Assembly: GCF_030063445.1 (NCBI RefSeq)
Contig: NZ_JASITD010000020.1
Location: forward strand, 32,297-96,296
Reading direction: 5' to 3'
Source: Hymenobacter sp. H14-R3
GTDB taxonomy: Bacteria; Bacteroidota; Bacteroidia; Cytophagales; Hymenobacteraceae
Length of the DNA: 64,000 bases
Below the pieces are notes generated by a model. The model was given only the letters and a program-made list of their open reading frames with translations. It had not been told where the DNA came from and made no database searches. Positions 55,965 through 64,000 of the stretch are shown piece by piece (position 1 is the first letter of the stretch; each line of letters opens with the position of its first letter). Both the position numbers and the translations under genes were made by a program.

Positions 55965-57377
55965 TCAGGGTTGTGTGGCTTGGTAACGCTGAATCAGCAC
56001 GGCCGCCAGCGCCACCGCCTGCTGGCGCAGTTCCGGCACGGCCGTCGATTCAAAGGACTGCGGCCGCCGGCTGGCCCCGAGCGTAAACAGCCCCCCGGCG
56101 CTGGGTTGCCCATCGAGGCCGAGCAGCGCGCCCGTGGCATCGGTAGTAATGCCTAGCCGCAAGGGGTCGGGGGTGAGGCAGCCATCGGCGCGCAGCTGCT
56201 GCACCAGCGGCACTTGCAGCCGGCTGTAGTCGGCCAGCGGCCCGGTGCAGCAAATAACGTGGTTAGCTGTCAGGTAAGTAGTTGGCCCCCCGGCTTGCGC
56301 CACGCCCACGCGCAGGCTGGCCCCGGCGGGTACTATTTCCACCGCCCGGCCCGCCAGGGTTTGCAGCCGGCCGCTGGCGGTCAGCTCTTCCAGCGCTGCC
56401 GCGCCGCTGGGCGCAATGCGATGCCGCACCTGCGACCACCGCCCCGCCAAATGCCGCAGAAACCGCGCCTGCTCGGCCACTGGCCAACCGGCCCAGATGC
56501 GGCCCAGGTCGGGCCGCAAAGCATCAATAACTGCCCGCCAACCAATGCCTTGCGCAGCGGCCAGTGCCACGTGTCGGCGCACGCTGCGCAGCACGCCGGC
56601 CACGGTAGTTTCGGAAGCCAGTGCTGCATAAAAACCGGGGTAAGTCGGCGCGCTTGCGGGGCCGTGGGCGGCGGGCCAGCGCCCGCGCCGCGCCACTACC
56701 TGCACCAGGCCGCGGTGGCCCTGGGCACGCAGGGCCAGCAGCATATCCACGGCCGTGAGGCCCGCGCCAATGAGCACCACCACCTCATCGGGGCCAATGC
56801 GGGCGAGCGTATCCGCCGCCCAGGGGTCGGCGTGGTAGCCGGGGTGGTGCAGGTAGCGGTGGTCGGGCCCGGTGGGCGGCGGCGGCGGAAAGTTGCCCAG
56901 CGCCAGCACCACCGCGTGGCTGAGCAGCGTGCGGCCATCGGCCAGCTGCACGGCCCGGCGGCCGTCGGGCAGCAGCGGCGCAGCCAGCGCTGTGGTAGGG
57001 TAGTGGGTGATTGTTAGCTTATTACCCGAGTCATTGGCGACGGCGGCCAGCTCCTGCGCCAGGTAGCGGCCATACGTAGCGCGGCAGGCAAACTCGGGCA
57101 CGCCCGCGGCTGCCTCGGGCTGCCGGGCCAGCCAGGCGGCAAAGTGCCCTGGGTCGTCGGCCCAGGCGCTGAGATTGCCGGGCCGCACGTTGAGCAGCAG
57201 CTCGGGCCACGGGGCCGAGTAGGCCAGGCCGGGGCCGGGCGCGGCGCGCGGCTCTACCAGCGCTATTTCGAGGGGTAGCTGCCCGGCTTGCCGCGCCAGG
57301 TGCCGCGCCAGCGCCGTGCCCGCAAAGCCGCCGCCCACAATGGTAATAACGTAAGGAACAGGCGCAAGCGTAGGCAT
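55965..57377 (-). CDS. FAD/NAD(P)-binding oxidoreductase-like protein
   Basis: 470 residues from the ATG at 57377 (MPTLAPVPYVITIVGGGFAG). GGGFAGTALARHLA is the FAD motif (residues 15-28). Next YSAPWPELLLNVRPGNLSAW, typical of the FAD-binding PF13454 group (YdhS-like). A second nucleotide motif VVLIGAGLTAVDMLLALRAQ is near residue 180 and the C-terminal part includes VICCTGPLADYSRLQVPLVQ and FTLGASRRPQSFESTAVPEL. The substrate is unknown; related genes are often linked to hydroxylation or N-oxidation, but no such context exists here. It is divergent from tsaB, 90 bases apart. Confidence 0.8.
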   Translation of the reverse strand: MPTLAPVPYVITIVGGGFAGTALARHLARQAGQLPLEIALVEPRAAPGPGLAYSAPWPELLLNVRPGNLSAWADDPGHFAAWLARQPEAAAGVPEFACRATYGRYLAQELAAVANDSGNKLTITHYPTTALAAPLLPDGRRAVQLADGRTLLSHAVVLALGNFPPPPPTGPDHRYLHHPGYHADPWAADTLARIGPDEVVVLIGAGLTAVDMLLALRAQGHRGLVQVVARRGRWPAAHGPASAPTYPGFYAALASETTVAGVLRSVRRHVALAAAQGIGWRAVIDALRPDLGRIWAGWPVAEQARFLRHLAGRWSQVRHRIAPSGAAALEELTASGRLQTLAGRAVEIVPAGASLRVGVAQAGGPTTYLTANHVICCTGPLADYSRLQVPLVQQLRADGCLTPDPLRLGITTDATGALLGLDGQPSAGGLFTLGASRRPQSFESTAVPELRQQAVALAAVLIQRYQATQP

Positions 57378-57467
57378 GGGTGGGTAGTAAAATGGCTTCG
57401 GACTTACGGCCGCGTTGCGGGCGGGTTTGCAAATAACTCCCAATCGGCCGGAACTTGCCGCTTACTT

Positions 57468-58184
57468 ATGTCCAAGCTCCTGCTTTCGCTCGAAACCTCG
57501 TCGCCCATTTGCGCCGTGGCCCTGCACCACCTGGCCGACGGCCGCCTGCTCGGCCAAGCCGAATTGCGCCTCGAAAAGTCGCATTCCACCCACCTCACCG
57601 TGCTCATCGAGCAGCTGGTGGCCAACACCGGCCACACCCTGGCCGACCTCGCCGCCGTGGCCCTCAGCGATGGCCCCGGCTCCTACACCGGCCTGCGCAT
57701 TGGGGCGGCCGCCGCCAAGGGCCTGTGCTTTGCTCTCGATGTGCCGCTGCTGGCCGTGGGCACGCTGCCCGCGCTGGCTCACCAGGTAGCCGCTCGCACG
57801 CCCCATGCCAGCAGATGGCTCTACTGCCCCATGCTTGATGCCCGCCGCCAGGAGGTATACACTGCCCTCTACCAGGCGGATGGTGCCGAAGTGCTGGCTC
57901 CCAATAACTTAGTGCTCGATGCCGATGCGTTGCCCCAGCAGCTAGCCGAACAATTAGCCTGCTATTCGTTGTTGTGCTTTGGGTCAGGCGCCGCAAAATT
58001 GCAAGCGCTGCTGCCCGATAATCCGCAGTTGGATTTCCTGGCCAATGTGCAGCCCTCTGCCGTGAGCATCGGCGAGCTAGCATTGGCCGCTTACCACCGC
58101 CAGCAATTTCAGGATGTGGCGTATTATGAGCCGTTTTACCTGAAAGAAGTTTACACCACCACCCCGAAATCAGCTAACAGTTAA
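57468..58184 (+). CDS. tsaB: tRNA threonylcarbamoyladenosine synthesis protein TsaB
   Basis: 238 residues. Partner of TsaD and TsaE in making the t6A modification at position 37 of ANN-decoding tRNAs. The start at 57468 (MSKLLLSLETSSPICAVALH) gives the ASKHA opening. Family motifs: HSTHLTVLIEQLVANTGHTL, VALSDGPGSYTGLRIGAAAA near residue 72, and WLYCPMLDARRQEVYTALYQ. The stop at 58182 lies inside an inverted repeat arm shared with the leader of the next gene. Confidence 0.93.
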   Translation: MSKLLLSLETSSPICAVALHHLADGRLLGQAELRLEKSHSTHLTVLIEQLVANTGHTLADLAAVALSDGPGSYTGLRIGAAAAKGLCFALDVPLLAVGTLPALAHQVAARTPHASRWLYCPMLDARRQEVYTALYQADGAEVLAPNNLVLDADALPQQLAEQLACYSLLCFGSGAAKLQALLPDNPQLDFLANVQPSAVSIGELALAAYHRQQFQDVAYYEPFYLKEVYTTTPKSANS

Positions 58185-58253
58185 CAAGTATCATTTACCA
58201 AGCTAAATTGCTTTTTAAGTGGCTGTTAAGTGTTGATTGATACTTGTTAACTG
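58178..58253. repeat. Inverted repeat between tsaB and the DUF2480 gene
   Basis: CAGTTAACAAGTATCA (58178-58193) and TGATACTTGTTAACTG (58238-58253) are perfect 16-base complements with an AT-rich centre of 44 bases. It takes in the tsaB stop codon and ends 5 bases before the DUF2480 start codon. Confidence 0.85.
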
Positions 58254-58258
58254 AAACC

Positions 58259-58786
58259 ATGGAGCCTCTTTTTGTAAACCGCGTCGTCGCATCCGGCCTC
58301 GTTACGCTCAACCTGGAAGAATACATCCACCCCGGCGACCGCGTGGTGTACGACATCAAGGACAACCTTTTCCACGGCCTGATGCTGCGCGAAAAGGACT
58401 TCCGCGAGTTCGTCAAAACCCACGACTGGGCCCAGTACGACGGCCAAAACGTAGCCATCATCTGCTCGGCCGATGCCATTGTGCCTACCTGGGCTTATAT
58501 GCTGCTGGCCAGTAAGTTACAGGGCCATGCCAACCGCTACGTATTCGGCAACGAGGAAGCCCTGGAGCAGTCGCTCTTCGAAGAAGCCATCGCCGGCATC
58601 AACCCCGCCGACTACGAAGGCGCCAAGCTGGTTATCAAAGGCTGCGGCGAAAAGCCGGTGCCCACCTTCGCCTACGTGGCCATTATGCAGCGCCTGCTGC
58701 CCGTGGCCGCCAGCGTCATGTATGGCGAGCCGTGCAGCACCGTGCCCCTCTATAAAAAGCCCAAAGCCGCCGTAGCCGCCGAGTAA
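58259..58786 (+). CDS. DUF2480 family protein
   Basis: 175 residues from the ATG at 58259 (MEPLFVNRVVASGLVTLNLE). The N-terminal VNRVVASGLVTLNLEEY, the mid region DGQNVAIICSADAIVPTWAY, and GCGEKPVPTFAYVAIMQRLL with the metal-like C/C pair match DUF2480 (PF10652), a family largely confined to Bacteroidota. Function unknown. The nearby tsaB, on the same strand with 74 bases between, is only a neighbour in this window; the inverted repeat in the gap may separate or control the two messages. Confidence 0.85.
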   Translation: MEPLFVNRVVASGLVTLNLEEYIHPGDRVVYDIKDNLFHGLMLREKDFREFVKTHDWAQYDGQNVAIICSADAIVPTWAYMLLASKLQGHANRYVFGNEEALEQSLFEEAIAGINPADYEGAKLVIKGCGEKPVPTFAYVAIMQRLLPVAASVMYGEPCSTVPLYKKPKAAVAAE

Positions 58787-58795
58787 GCTCGCCGC

Positions 58796-58859
58796 TGCGC
58801 CACGCCAGCGCCCGGCCCACTACCCGGTTGGGTGGTGGGCCGGGCGCTGGCGTGGCGCA
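58796..58859. repeat. Strong GC-rich hairpin before the APC permease gene
   Basis: About 29-base arms (58796-58824 and 58830-58859) with GCGCCACGCCAGCGCCCGGC at the left; very short loop. No T-run. It may terminate the DUF2480 message or stabilise the leader of the permease. Confidence 0.65.
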
Positions 58860-58896
58860 TGCCACGAGTTGGTTTCCCAGCCCGACCTTTGCCGGC

Positions 58897-60243
58897 GTGC
58901 CAACTCAACCTTACCAGATAAACTTTCGCACCGGGGCCTCCATCGTTATCGCTAACATGGTCGGCACCGGCGTTTTTACCAGCCTCGGCTTCCAGATAAT
59001 GGGCATTCAAAGCGGCTTCGCACTGCTGATGCTCTGGGTGGTGGGCGGCCTCATTGCCCTGTGTGGGGCCGTGAGCTACGGCGAGCTGGCCGCCGCCATG
59101 CCCCGCTCGGGTGGCGAGTATCACTACCTCAGCCAGATATACCACCCGGCGTTGGGCTTTCTTTCGGGCTGGGTATCGGCCACGGTGGGCTTTGCCGCGC
59201 CCACGGCGCTGGCTGCGCTGGCCCTGGCCCAGTACGCCCAAAGCGTGTGGCCCGCCCTCACCGCGCCGCTGCTGGCGGGCACGGCCTTCACCGGCGCTAC
59301 TGCGTTGGCCGTGGGGGTGGTGCTGGCCCTGGCCGTGGTGCACGGCCGCAGCACCCGCGCTGGTAGCCGCTTGCAGGTAATCATCACGGCCATCAAAGTA
59401 CTTGTCCTAGTGGCGTTTATCGCGGCGGGCCTGTTCATGGGTCAGCCGCAGCCGCTGCGCTTTGCCCCCGCGGCGGCCGACTGGCGCGTGCTGCTCAGCC
59501 CCGTGTTTGCCGTGTCGCTGGTGTATGTCAGCTACGCCTACTCAGGCTGGAACGCCGCCGTGTACCTCACCGGCGAAATCGAGAACCCGCAGCGCAACCT
59601 CTCGCGCATCCTGCTCACCGGCACCGCCGTGGTACTCCTGTTATATGTGGGGCTGAATTACGTGTTTCTGCGCGCCACGCCGCTGGGCGTGCTCAAGGGC
59701 CAGGTCGAGGTGGGCTACCTGGCGGCCAGCTGGCTGTTTGGCCCCGTGGCGGGCCGCCTCACCGGGGCCGTTATTGCGGCGCTGCTCGTATCTACCATCA
59801 GCGCCATGGTTTTTGCCGGCCCCCGCATTGTGCAAACGATGGGGGAAGACCTGCCCGCCCTGCGCTGGCTGGCCGTGCGTAGCGCCGCTGGCATTCCGGT
59901 GCGGGCACTTATTTTGCAGGTGGCTATTACGCTGATATTTATCCTGAAACCCGATTTTAAGGCCGTATTAGTCTACGCGGGCTTCGTGCTCAATCTCTTC
60001 ACTTTTCTCACGGTGCTGGGTGTGTTTGTGCTGCGCTGGCGGCAGCCCGAGCTGCCGCGCCCCTACCGTGCCTGGGGCTACCCGCTCACGCCGTTGCTTT
60101 TCCTGGTCCTCAGCGCCTGGACGCTCGTTTTCATCATCAAGGATAAACCCACCGAGTCGCTCTACGGCCTGGCTACCGTGGCAGGCGGGCTGTTGGTTTA
60201 TTCTATTGTTCAAAAGCTCGGGTCGGCTTCCCGGCCGGCCTAA
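58897..60243 (+). CDS. APC-family amino acid permease
   Basis: 448 residues, about twelve membrane helices. The GTG start at 58897 (VPTQPYQINFRTGASIVIAN) is chosen because the first helix begins directly after and a GACCTTTG box stands 5 bases upstream; longer starts would run through the hairpin. Family signature NMVGTGVFTSLGFQIMGIQS near residue 20 (the unwound helix 1), GGLIALCGAVSYGELAAAMP with SGGEYHYLSQIY, and SAYSGWNAAVYLTGEIENPQ-like YAYSGWNAAVYLTGEIENPQ near helix 6. Amino acid/polyamine transporter; exact substrate unknown. Confidence 0.88.
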   Translation: MPTQPYQINFRTGASIVIANMVGTGVFTSLGFQIMGIQSGFALLMLWVVGGLIALCGAVSYGELAAAMPRSGGEYHYLSQIYHPALGFLSGWVSATVGFAAPTALAALALAQYAQSVWPALTAPLLAGTAFTGATALAVGVVLALAVVHGRSTRAGSRLQVIITAIKVLVLVAFIAAGLFMGQPQPLRFAPAAADWRVLLSPVFAVSLVYVSYAYSGWNAAVYLTGEIENPQRNLSRILLTGTAVVLLLYVGLNYVFLRATPLGVLKGQVEVGYLAASWLFGPVAGRLTGAVIAALLVSTISAMVFAGPRIVQTMGEDLPALRWLAVRSAAGIPVRALILQVAITLIFILKPDFKAVLVYAGFVLNLFTFLTVLGVFVLRWRQPELPRPYRAWGYPLTPLLFLVLSAWTLVFIIKDKPTESLYGLATVAGGLLVYSIVQKLGSASRPA

Positions 60244-60309
60244 GCACTTCTCCTACTCATTCACCCGTTCTGCCACTGGCGCTCTACTGCGCCCGGCTAT
60301 TCTTTCCCT

Positions 60310-61551
60310 ATGCGCCTTTCGCTACTTGCCCTCGTGCCGGCCTTCGGGCTGCTGGCCGCTTGCTCCGACTCCACCACCGAGCAGCACGCCACCACCAAAA
60401 TCGAAACCATGGCCGACACGGCCAACAAAGTATCGCCCGCCGCTGCTACGGATAGTGTTGGTAGTCAAAAAACTAGCTCGGTTACTGTTGCGCTTGCTCC
60501 CGATACCGCTGGCGTGCAGAGCGTGGCCAACTACCTCGCCGGCCTGCCACCCCTAGCTGGCACTCCGCTCGCCACCCAGGCGGCGAAGCCAGCCTGGCAA
60601 GCCTTCGCCGCCGACCAGGATAAAAGCTGGGCCAAGTACCAAGCCACCCATACTACTCCCATGAACAAATGGGCCGCCACCGAGCTCGACTCGGTGCGCC
60701 AGGCTACCTCCACGCTGTTTTACCCCTTCAGCGGCCCCGATTTCCTGAATGCCTTCACCCTGTTTCCCACGGCCAGTACCTACGTCATGTTTGGCCTGGA
60801 GCCCGTGGGCAGCGTCCCCAGCCGCACCAACCTGAAAAACCCTGCCGTCCTGCCAGCCGTTAAAAAATCGCTCTGGTCAGTGCTGAATTTCAGCTTTTTC
60901 CGCACCAACGACATGGCCCTCGACCTCAAATCGATGCACCTCGATGGGGCCGTGCCGCTCATTATGCTCTTCGCCGCCCGCACCGACAATCACCTCCAGT
61001 CGGTGCGCCCCGTGCAGCTCGACGCTCAGGGGCAGCTCCACTACCTTGCCGATACCACCAGCGCCCCTAATGCCAACGCCATTCCCGGCGCCGAGCTAAA
61101 GCTACAAGCCGCCGACGGCACCGAAAAAACCATCTACTATTTCTCCGCCGACCTTAGCGACCATAAGCTCGCTACCAAAAGCGCCCCGCTAGCCTACGTG
61201 CGCAGTCTCGGCCCCCTCACCACCTACGTGAAATCGGCTACCTACCTCATGCACAAGTTGTATTTCTCCAAAATCCGCAACCTGGTGCTAGAGCGCAGCA
61301 ACTACCTGCTGCAAGACGATAGCGGCGTGGCCATGAAGTATTTCCCCAAAAGCACGTGGCAATTCACCTACTACGGCACTTACCGTCGCCCCATCAACCT
61401 CTTCGCCAAGCAATACCAGCCCGAGCTAACCACCGCCTACCACGACAGCCTGCACCACGCCCGCCCGCTCCCCTTCGGCACCGGCTACAACTGGCGCCAA
61501 ACCGACAGCAACCTGTTGCTGGCAAAACGCCACCCGGCCCTCGCCAAGTAG
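60310..61551 (+). CDS. Hypothetical lipoprotein, 413 residues
   Basis: Signal MRLSLLALVPAFGLLAACSD with the lipobox LAAC at residue 18. A Thr/Ala/Ser-rich linker runs to about 60. The domain that follows contains YQATHTTPMNKWAATELDSV, FYPFSGPDFLNAFTLFPTAS and YVMFGLEPVGSVPSR, then LWSVLNFSFFRTNDMALDLK and TYYGTYRRPINLFAKQYQPE. This is a mixed fold not known to me; the FSGPDFL and TYVMFGLEP blocks look like a conserved family. Likely an outer-membrane or periplasmic lipoprotein. It is third in a tail of plus-strand genes before the rRNA operon. Confidence 0.65.
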   Translation: MRLSLLALVPAFGLLAACSDSTTEQHATTKIETMADTANKVSPAAATDSVGSQKTSSVTVALAPDTAGVQSVANYLAGLPPLAGTPLATQAAKPAWQAFAADQDKSWAKYQATHTTPMNKWAATELDSVRQATSTLFYPFSGPDFLNAFTLFPTASTYVMFGLEPVGSVPSRTNLKNPAVLPAVKKSLWSVLNFSFFRTNDMALDLKSMHLDGAVPLIMLFAARTDNHLQSVRPVQLDAQGQLHYLADTTSAPNANAIPGAELKLQAADGTEKTIYYFSADLSDHKLATKSAPLAYVRSLGPLTTYVKSATYLMHKLYFSKIRNLVLERSNYLLQDDSGVAMKYFPKSTWQFTYYGTYRRPINLFAKQYQPELTTAYHDSLHHARPLPFGTGYNWRQTDSNLLLAKRHPALAK

Positions 61552-61800
61552 CCCGCGCGTTGCCGCGCGCAAGCACCTTGCATTGGCTCGCCTGCTACTA
61601 TGCTCAACCTCACACAATAAGGTAGTAAAAGCAGGGTAGGGGAGAAGCCAGACTCAACCACCCACAACCCCTGCGCAGCCGTGGCTTTCTGTCTTCTTTT
61701 CGGAGACGCAGCGCCCGAAGCAGCTGCGGCCGGCTAAGGAGGCGCTCCCGCAAGAAGGCCGTGATAAAAACTATCACGGCCTTCCTTATTATATAACAGT
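61552..61800. other. Intergenic region between the lipoprotein and serine hydrolase genes
   Basis: 249 bases with no open frame of convincing use. A rho-independent-type hairpin lies at 61754-61787; apart from that nothing was recognised. Confidence 0.6.
61754..61787 (+). terminator. Terminator upstream of the serine hydrolase
   Basis: AAGGCCGTGATA and TATCACGGCCTT pair around AAAAC, followed by CCTTATTATAT. It is 13 bases before the next ATG. Confidence 0.75.
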
Positions 61801-63075
61801 ATGAAAACGCCCACCTCTATGAAGCCTATCCTCGTCCTGCTTGCCTATCTATTTATTACCACCACCCAGGCCCAAACCACCCCGTACCCCGATTCCCCCC
61901 TCCTCGACAGCTTGCTCCATACCAGCCCAGCTCTGGCTAAGGTGCTCAGCCACCCCGCCACCTATCAGCTTCAGATTATCTATACTCAAATCAACCGCGA
62001 CGCCCACAACGTGCCGCACTTCACCCAACACACCTACCACCTCAACCCCCGCCAGTACTTCAACCCCGCCAGTTTAGTCAAGCTCCCCGTCGCGCTGCTA
62101 ACCCTCGAAAAGATTCACACGCTACCCACTTCTATTACTAAGAGTACCACCATGTCTACCGGCACTGCCTGGCACTGCCAAACGCCCATTCCTTTCGCCG
62201 CTCTCGCCGACTCCAGCCGCCGGGCCACCGTGGGCAACTACATCAAGCGGATGCTGCTCGTCAGCGATAACCTCGCCTATAATCGCCTCTACGAGTTCCT
62301 CGGCCAAAAGCAGCTAAACGACCGCCTCCAACAGCTTGGCTACGCTGGCAGCCGCATCGTGCGCCGCTTTGCTCCCTGCGACACCGCTGCCAACCGCCAC
62401 ACCAATCCCATCGCCTTCCACACCCTCGCAGGCGACACAGTATATAAGCAGCCCGCCCAAACCAACCCCCGCACCCCCGCGCCCCCACTGGGGGCCATCT
62501 TCGTCGGCCGCGCCTACCAGGCCGGCGGCCGCGTCATTGCCCGCCCCTACGAGTTCACTACCGCCAACAACCTCCCCCTGCCCGATATCACTGCCCTGCT
62601 CCAAACTGCCCTCTTCCCCGAGTCCGTTCCCGCTCCCCAGCGCCCCCAGCTCACCCCCCCCGACTACGCCTTCCTCCGTCAATACCTCCACCTCACGCCC
62701 CACGGCAGCCAGTTCTCCCCCTACACTAGTCCCAAGTACTTCGACGCCTACAAAAAATACCTCTATTACGGTCGCCGCCCCGAAGCCCAACCCCAGCCCG
62801 GCCTCCGCATTTTCAACATTGTGGGCATGTCGCACGGCTACCTCGCCGACGTAGCCTACTTTGCCGACTCCCTCCACCAGTCCGAATTTCTGCTCAGCGC
62901 TGTACTCTATGTCAACCAAAACGGCGTTCTCAACGACGGCACCTACGAATACGATACCATCGGGGAGCCCTTCCTGGCCCAACTCGGCCAGCTCTTCTAC
63001 CAGTACGAAGCCCGCCGCCCCCGCCCATTTGCCCCCAACTTGGCCCTTTTCTTCCAGCCCGACCCCAAACCCTAA
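61801..63075 (+). CDS. Secreted serine hydrolase of the beta-lactamase/DD-peptidase fold
   Basis: 424 residues. Signal peptide ILVLLAYLFITTTQAQ. The SxxK motif is FNPASLVKLPVALLTLEK near residue 95 and the SxN motif is MLLVSDNLAYNRLYEFLGQ near 158; a G-S-H-G (VGMSHGYLADVAYFAD) stands where class A enzymes have KTG. The later blocks include FLLSAVLYVNQNGVLNDGTY and FLAQLGQLFYQYEARRPRPF. Substrate uncertain: beta-lactamase-type, esterase or peptidase are all possible because the third motif is altered. Codon use is unlike most of the window (many CTC, CCC and ACC runs). It is the last gene before the rRNA leader. Confidence 0.75.
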   Translation: MKTPTSMKPILVLLAYLFITTTQAQTTPYPDSPLLDSLLHTSPALAKVLSHPATYQLQIIYTQINRDAHNVPHFTQHTYHLNPRQYFNPASLVKLPVALLTLEKIHTLPTSITKSTTMSTGTAWHCQTPIPFAALADSSRRATVGNYIKRMLLVSDNLAYNRLYEFLGQKQLNDRLQQLGYAGSRIVRRFAPCDTAANRHTNPIAFHTLAGDTVYKQPAQTNPRTPAPPLGAIFVGRAYQAGGRVIARPYEFTTANNLPLPDITALLQTALFPESVPAPQRPQLTPPDYAFLRQYLHLTPHGSQFSPYTSPKYFDAYKKYLYYGRRPEAQPQPGLRIFNIVGMSHGYLADVAYFADSLHQSEFLLSAVLYVNQNGVLNDGTYEYDTIGEPFLAQLGQLFYQYEARRPRPFAPNLALFFQPDPKP

Positions 63076-63204
63076 AATATCTTCTCCCGTAGAGGGCCAG
63101 CTAACTGCCTGACTTGCACCGCACCCGCCCCCAAGCCATCTTACCTGGCCCGCTTCACACCCCATAATTCTCTCGCCCCACGCACAAAAGGACGCTACCC
63201 GGCG

Positions 63205-63212
63205 TACTTTTG
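63205..63212 (+). promoter_or_regulatory. rRNA operon promoter candidate P1 (-7 box TACTTTTG)
   Basis: Exact TAnnTTTG, followed by GCATTCCCAAATC as in the two better promoters downstream. No clear -33 TTG. Distance to 16S is about 710 bases. Confidence 0.45.
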
Positions 63213-63381
63213 CATTCCCAAATCGAACGGACGCGGGTAACAATGAAAGGCACTGAAAATAAAACTTCAAACTCTTTCGATAATTCAAAAATCCTGGTTG
63301 TAGCTTTGCATCCCGTTTAATACACGGCCAACTAGAAGCAAAAAAACAAAAGCTGAAAAGCTAATTTTTTTTCGCCTAATA

Positions 63382-63412
63382 TTTGGAAAAATAGAAAAAA
63401 ACACTACCTTTG
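63382..63412 (+). promoter_or_regulatory. rRNA operon promoter P2
   Basis: -33 TTTGG at 63382-63386 and -7 TACCTTTG at 63405-63412, 19 bases between the TTTG and the -7 box, followed by GCACTCCCAAAC. An AT-rich upstream region fits a strong promoter. Confidence 0.75.
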
Positions 63413-63555
63413 CACTCCCAAACAGATTAAGAGGTAGCGAAACATCAAAAACATCTGATTGTTTATCAGTAAGTTGCCTATCAAAAACCCATTTAATAGG
63501 AGTGGGTAAGACTTGAAGATCCTACTGAGAATTTTTAAAAATTTTCGGTTTCAAT

Positions 63556-63585
63556 TTTGAAAGTCAAAAAATCTCCTTATCTTTG
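63556..63585 (+). promoter_or_regulatory. rRNA operon promoter P3
   Basis: -33 TTTG at 63556-63559 and -7 TATCTTTG at 63578-63585 with an 18-base spacer. Confidence 0.7.
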
Positions 63586-63656
63586 CAGAATGCTTCAATC
63601 GGAAGCAAAAACTAGAAAGTTAAAAATAAAAAACTTTAAAAAGCTTTACTCTTAAA

Positions 63657-63687
63657 CTTGGAAAGAGAGAAAAGATTCTTACCTTTG
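63657..63687 (+). promoter_or_regulatory. rRNA operon promoter P4
   Basis: -33 CTTG at 63657-63660 (followed by GAAAG as in P2) and -7 TACCTTTG at 63680-63687 with a 19-base spacer, followed by GCAATCCCAATT. The closest of the set to 16S, 233 bases away. Confidence 0.75.
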
Positions 63688-63919
63688 CAATCCCAATTAA
63701 AACAGGGTGTCGTAACGGACAAGAAAACGAGCTGCTAAACAAGCTCACTAAGTTACTTCGATTGGAAGCAACAAACGTTCTTTGAATGATTGGAAAAGAC
63801 AAATGGTAAGTATGCTTACGTAAGTAAGCAGAAACGTAACATTGAAATTAAACTCGTTAATACGAGTCGGATTAGCACTCGACATCGTTCCTACTTAGGT
63901 AGTGAATTTGGAATATTTT

Positions 63920-64000
<81 letters not shown>

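Larger units (their letters stand above)
63076..63919. other. rRNA operon leader and promoter region
   Basis: 844 bases without a gene. The base composition falls sharply in GC content from about 63240 on. It contains four TAnnTTTG boxes (three with good -33 elements) and then a pre-16S leader with GTTCTTTGAATGATTGGAAA near 63778, a form typical of Bacteroidota rrn leaders where antitermination and processing signals lie. No tRNA was seen. Confidence 0.7.

Noticed and set aside
61801..63075. Acquired beta-lactamase resistance gene
   Set aside because: The third motif is not KTG, the protein is much longer than class A enzymes and there is no mobile context; only the fold can be supported.
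63700..63919. tRNA gene in the rRNA leader
   Set aside because: No cloverleaf with a T-loop GTTCNANNC and matching acceptor stem could be found.

Overview
The window looks like chromosomal DNA from a GC-rich member of the Bacteroidota, most likely a Hymenobacter-like genus of the Cytophagales. The basis is a gliding-motility lipoprotein (GldH) directly behind a RicT/PSP1 gene, a secreted protease with a type IX secretion sorting domain, a DUF2480 gene, promoters of the Bacteroidota type (TAnnTTTG), and a 16S rRNA 5' end of Bacteroidota type at the right edge. The genus is an inference; the 16S fragment is too short to settle it.

Layout. 1-3.5 kb: end of an unknown gene, an RmlD-like reductase, a small zinc-ribbon protein, an MFS exporter and a GreA-type factor. 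3.7-6.9 kb: an aldehyde-detoxification locus (AraC regulator, acetaldehyde-type dehydrogenase, DUF779). 7-11.8 kb: a lipoprotein, a glycine-zipper protein, PBP1C and biotin ligase. 11.8-16.9 kb: a housekeeping run (rsfS, ftsH, LUD protein, lpxH, secreted propeller-like protein). 17-22 kb: zinc alcohol dehydrogenase, T9SS subtilase and M57 metalloprotease. 22.4-27 kb: ricT-gldH, an IS5-family element and a flavin disulfide reductase. 27-35 kb: a decayed lipoprotein gene, sucD, a cysteine synthase, a response regulator, adenine deaminase, small secreted proteins and cmk. 35-40.6 kb: a second IS5-family element, an SGNH/MBOAT O-acylation pair, ispH, a macro-domain protein and a 2TM protein. 40.9-43.6 kb: retropepsin-like protease, RimK ligase and AspA/AstE-like deacylase. 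43.8-49.9 kb: OmpH, quinone reductase, rhomboid, and a family 10-like glycosyl hydrolase. 50-63 kb: Gfo/Idh/MocA oxidoreductase, HGSNAT-like membrane protein, proC, SDR, two Tyr/Gly-rich surface proteins, FAD protein, tsaB, DUF2480, APC permease, a lipoprotein and a serine hydrolase. 63.1-64 kb: a leader with several tandem promoters and the first 81 bases of 16S rRNA.

Most of the gene content is ordinary. The striking feature is the density of long-armed inverted repeats between genes, in at least seven sequence families with arms of 20-52 bp. One palindrome arm encodes the hydrophobic core of the signal peptide of a downstream gene, and related AT-rich sequence sits in frame inside pbpC. 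Both insertion sequences lie at or within a few bases of a stop codon. No phage, CRISPR array, restriction system or named defence system was seen. The best candidate for an under-described functional unit is the protease-ligase-deacylase cluster at 40.9-43.6 kb.
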